Assembly: GCA_028023455.1 (NCBI GenBank)
Contig: JAQFVV010006208.1
Location: 9,904,963 to 9,968,962 of the forward strand
Origin: Epiperipatus broadwayi
Taxonomy: Eukaryota; Onychophora; Udeonychophora; Euonychophora; Peripatidae
Length of the DNA stretch: 64,000 bases
Reading direction: 5' to 3'
Shown here: one piece after another, positions 61,079 to 64,000 of the stretch
Layout of the letters: each line of letters opens with the position of its first letter
Position numbering within the stretch: the stretch's first letter is position 1
Made by a program: the position numbers and the translations under genes
Notes under the pieces: model-generated
The model's database searches: none
What the model was told of the DNA's origin: nothing
The model's input: the letters and a program-made list of their open reading frames with translations, nothing else

Positions 61079-62830
61079 TTGCAAACAATGTTTTTCGTAG
61101 ATAGACATAAACAAAAAGAAAATGATGTGAAGATACTTTCAAATTCATATCACTTCTTTGAGAACATCTGCAAAAACTACAATATTGGAGGTGAACTAAC
61201 ATTTCCTTTCCGTACTGTAAAATACAAAATTAACTACAGGAATATGGATTGTGCATACAAATTATTGAAGGATTTTTTATGAATCCAACTTCTCTATGAA
61301 AATGTCCTGTAACTGAACAAAGGTTGAAAGCTATTATGAAAAATGTTCTAGCACCAAGAAATGTGCAATGAGCTAGCAAAATCAAACAAGTTTTCTCTAT
61401 TGCAATTGATGCTAAAATCACAAAAAAAAAACCAACAACAATGATATTCCTAGTGATTCTGAAAATATTTTGATCCTCTCAGTAATGTTAAAAATAGGCT
61501 TCTGGACTTAATTGAGCAGACTGATGAAATATCGAATGCTCTCCATAATTTAACCAAGTCTTCATTTGACACATGTAAGTTAGGTATAAAAAATCTAATT
61601 TTATGTAATGCAGATACGAAATCATAATTCTGGGTTTAAACTACTTCAAGAAAATGGGCTTAAAGCAAACAGCTCAAAGTATTCATTATACAAACCACAA
61701 AGCAAGTATCTGGTGGATTAGAAGAGGATGTTGAAATGATAATCTTAAAAATATATGAACACTTTTCAGTAATAGCAAAAAAAATAGTTGATATTATTCT
61801 TTAATTTTGCTGATGCTGAATAGTTAAAAATTGTTCATCATTTGCCCACTTGATCACATGATCATGATCTGGGTGCAGTGCTCTCAGATCCAAGGCTTCT
61901 CACTGATGAAGGCCACAAGTCAGAAACTAGTCTTGGGATGTTGGATGAGTAGGCACTAAATGGGTATTTTATGCAACAGCCTTCTGACATCCATTGATTA
62001 CTCTGGCTTGCACTGAGTGGCATTACTGTATGGAGAGTTTTGCCTGTTTTTCCTAACATAATGTGGACAGATTAATGTAAAATGGGTTATTTATTAAAGG
62101 TTATTTCAAAAATGTGAATGACTGTCCAAAATTATTTTTAAAAAACATTTCAGTGATAAAGATCTAAGAAAAAAATGTGTTTTAATGAGGCATATGTTTT
62201 TTTTTTCCAACATTGGCACCATACTTGTCTCTGTCAAAACTCTTAACACTTTAAATCTTATCATTATGGAAGACTGCAATGTAATATTATGTTTAGATAA
62301 TAAATTTTAACAGAGGGTAGAAGGCAGTCAGCTTTTTTTGATAATGCTACTGAAATTTTCTTAAACTGTTTGAATCCACTCCTACAGAAATGTGCTAGGG
62401 GGTAATTTTATCAATTTCTGCTATTGCTTGCACAAGTACAACTTTTGAGTTATCAAGTGCAAATCCTAACTATTGTCTTTTGCCATTACATTTAAACACC
62501 AAACTTTCTTTTAGACATTTGCGAAACATAATAAAAAAATTAATTTTGATTTTGTAAATGAGAATAGCTTGCATGAAGAGTTGTCTAGCATTAAAAAGCA
62601 TTGTGAATGTGATAAAAATAGGAAGTATAAAACAATGCTGGTTAATATTTTCAATGATTTAAGAAATAAATTGATATGCCAAATCTTAACATGATCATAG
62701 GCTTCGTTTTAATTATCCAAACTCAGGACCCTAACTGAAAGTTTTTTTCATTGATAAGCAGTAAATGGAGTGATCAGAGAAATCAAACAGTCAAAGCTAA
62801 TGGTTAAGAATTAATTATGATTATAGTAAT
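61079..62830 (+). pseudogene. Probable hAT transposase relic, interrupted by a family A repeat
   Basis: Across frames on plus: YNIGGELTFPFRTVKYKI; CPVTEQRLKAIMKNVLAP; VFSIAIDAK, like the SIATDAS catalytic-aspartate region of SCAND3/ZBED-type hAT proteins; NRLLDLIEQTDEISNALHNL; and TCKLGIKNLILCNADTKS. After the insertion at about 61855-62060 there are weaker matches to 62830. Many stops are present. Identification is by motif order and is moderate. Confidence 0.5.
61855..62060 (+). repeat. Family A repeat with hammerhead motif, copy A11
   Basis: ATCCAA (61888-61893), TTCTCA, CTGATGA (61913-61919), stem II GGC/GTC with loop CACAA, GAAAC, TA, GTC, TTGGGA, TG and TTGGAT to 61946. The core is complete and stem II keeps pairing through a G-U. 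It sits inside the transposase relic. Confidence 0.72.
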
Positions 62831-62839
62831 TTGCACAAG

Positions 62840-63750
62840 ATTAAAAAATGTTTAGTTCAATAATATCAATAGATAAACACATATATTAGGCCTAAAAAAC
62901 CCCGCCAAAATTTTTAGTGTATTGTATATAATACATAAAATATAAATTGTTTTGTTTAATACTGTCCATTCCATGAACATTTGCTTGAATAATATTGCAC
63001 TGCTAAAAGGTACAAAATTGGTCATGACTAAATCCTTTTTAAATTCATGACCAATAGTTAGTCACCTGTTACGTAGTCAACTTTTAATTCATGTAAACGT
63101 TTTTTAAATATCTATACCATTGTATAAATTATTTTTTGGATCTATTTATATATTTTGATATAATGTAAGGTATATTCATGTGACCTATATTCATTTATCA
63201 ATTAACTAACTTGGCTTTAAACTAATGAATATCATTAATTTCTATTTATCATTTTTTTCTATTGTTCTTTTTTATATTTTCCTTATCTATTTCTTCTTCA
63301 TAGTTGTATTATATTTATGAAAGAGTTTCGTGGACTAATTAAAACTAAGAGTTATCTCTGATGGCAACTATCATTTGAATTTATCTAATCAAATAAGTAT
63401 TATAAATATTTGACTTCTCAGAGGAAAAAATAAACGATGATTTTATAATATAAATTTAATATAAAAACAATTTTTTGCTTAATTTCACATTCTATTGTAG
63501 AACTAAATCATAAAAAGTAAATTTAATGAATTCTTTAAAAAAAAAAAAAAAATTAAATCACGAAACTGCTATTAAAAGTATTATAAGCGGTTGTAGAATA
63601 ATTGATGAGTTTACTCTATATTAGCAATGGCGATATCCTATACGCTTGGGTGTCTCATATCATCTGAGATTCCTTTAAATCGAGAAATAATCATATCTCA
63701 GAAAATGTAATGATACATTTAAATGTCTTATAGCTATTTAAATTTATTAA
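62840..63750. other. No gene recognised
   Basis: A+T-rich sequence. Part may be intron upstream of the candidate exon at 63759. Confidence 0.45.
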
Positions 63751-63758
63751 TTTATTAG

Positions 63759-63842
63759 AAAGTTACCAATTTGCAAGACCAATGGAAGTAGAACTGGGAT
63801 CAGCCAAACTGCTGAGAAGCAATTACAACATGTTATTTAATG
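63759..63842 (+). CDS. Candidate internal exon of an unidentified gene
   Basis: TTATTAG acceptor, 84 bp, then a GTAAGG donor. Of the three frames only one is open throughout; it reads SYQFARPMEVELGSAKLL and continues to MLFN. The residue composition is balanced, unlike the surrounding A+T-rich pseudo-frames. The exon is a multiple of three, so it can be spliced in phase. I do not recognise the protein. It might belong to a gene continuing past the window. Confidence 0.4.
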
Positions 63843-64000
63843 GTAAGGCTTTACTGAATAACGTTTATTTATATTTTGAATTGAATTAATACTTGTGAAA
63901 TATTTGTTTTAAAAAATTGTGAAATGTAATCCTTTATTTACTATTTAATTCAAACATAAATGCTACTACTTTTTCTTTTAAGTTTTTTTTTTTTTACTAT

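Overview
The window looks like nuclear DNA from an invertebrate animal with a large, strongly A+T-rich genome full of transposons. The one clear host gene has multi-kilobase introns with GT/AG borders. Penelope-like elements, hAT and mariner relics, RTE- and Jockey-like LINEs, tRNA-derived SINEs, foldback repeats and long (ATT)n arrays fill most of the rest. A mollusc (for example a cephalopod), chelicerate or cnidarian would all fit; the sequence alone does not let me name the species.

Layout. 957-20753 (+): the last four coding exons of a mitochondrial rRNA methyltransferase, NSUN4. Its introns hold a hAT transposon with target-site duplications (3813-7403), Penelope C-terminal fragments (8923-9231; 19783-20127 on minus), foldbacks near 13.3-14.5 kb, a 47-bp tandem array (17.88-18.17 kb) and a tRNA-derived SINE (19.2 kb). 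From 20.8 to 40.5 kb I see no convincing host gene: Penelope fragments (25.3-26.1 and 37.5-37.7 kb), a small hAT element with a perfect 8-bp duplication (23574-23917), and many foldback repeats. At 40.5-45.5 kb a Penelope element with inverted terminal arms and a Jockey-like LINE lie among three (ATT)n arrays. At 48.6-51 kb there is a cluster of one repeat family, at 52.9-54.0 kb a mariner relic, at 58.6-59.3 kb an RTE-like LINE 3' fragment with an 11-bp duplication, and at 61.1-62.8 kb a probable hAT relic. A candidate exon of an unidentified gene lies at 63759-63842.

The most interesting signal is not protein-coding. Two dispersed repeat families (A and B below) carry a motif that folds by eye into a type I hammerhead ribozyme: a CTGANGA core, stem II, GAAA, a tiny stem III closed by a 2-nt loop, a NUH cleavage triplet, and stem I arms that pair on either side. 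Several base-pair changes between copies are compensatory. Hammerheads are known in the terminal repeats of Penelope-like retroelements and in retrozymes. Here some copies are arranged as inverted pairs, and family B has tRNA-like sequence with a B-box just after the ribozyme. Some copies keep the full core and others share core-breaking changes, so the window holds both possibly active and dead ribozymes. All folds were done by hand and none was computed.
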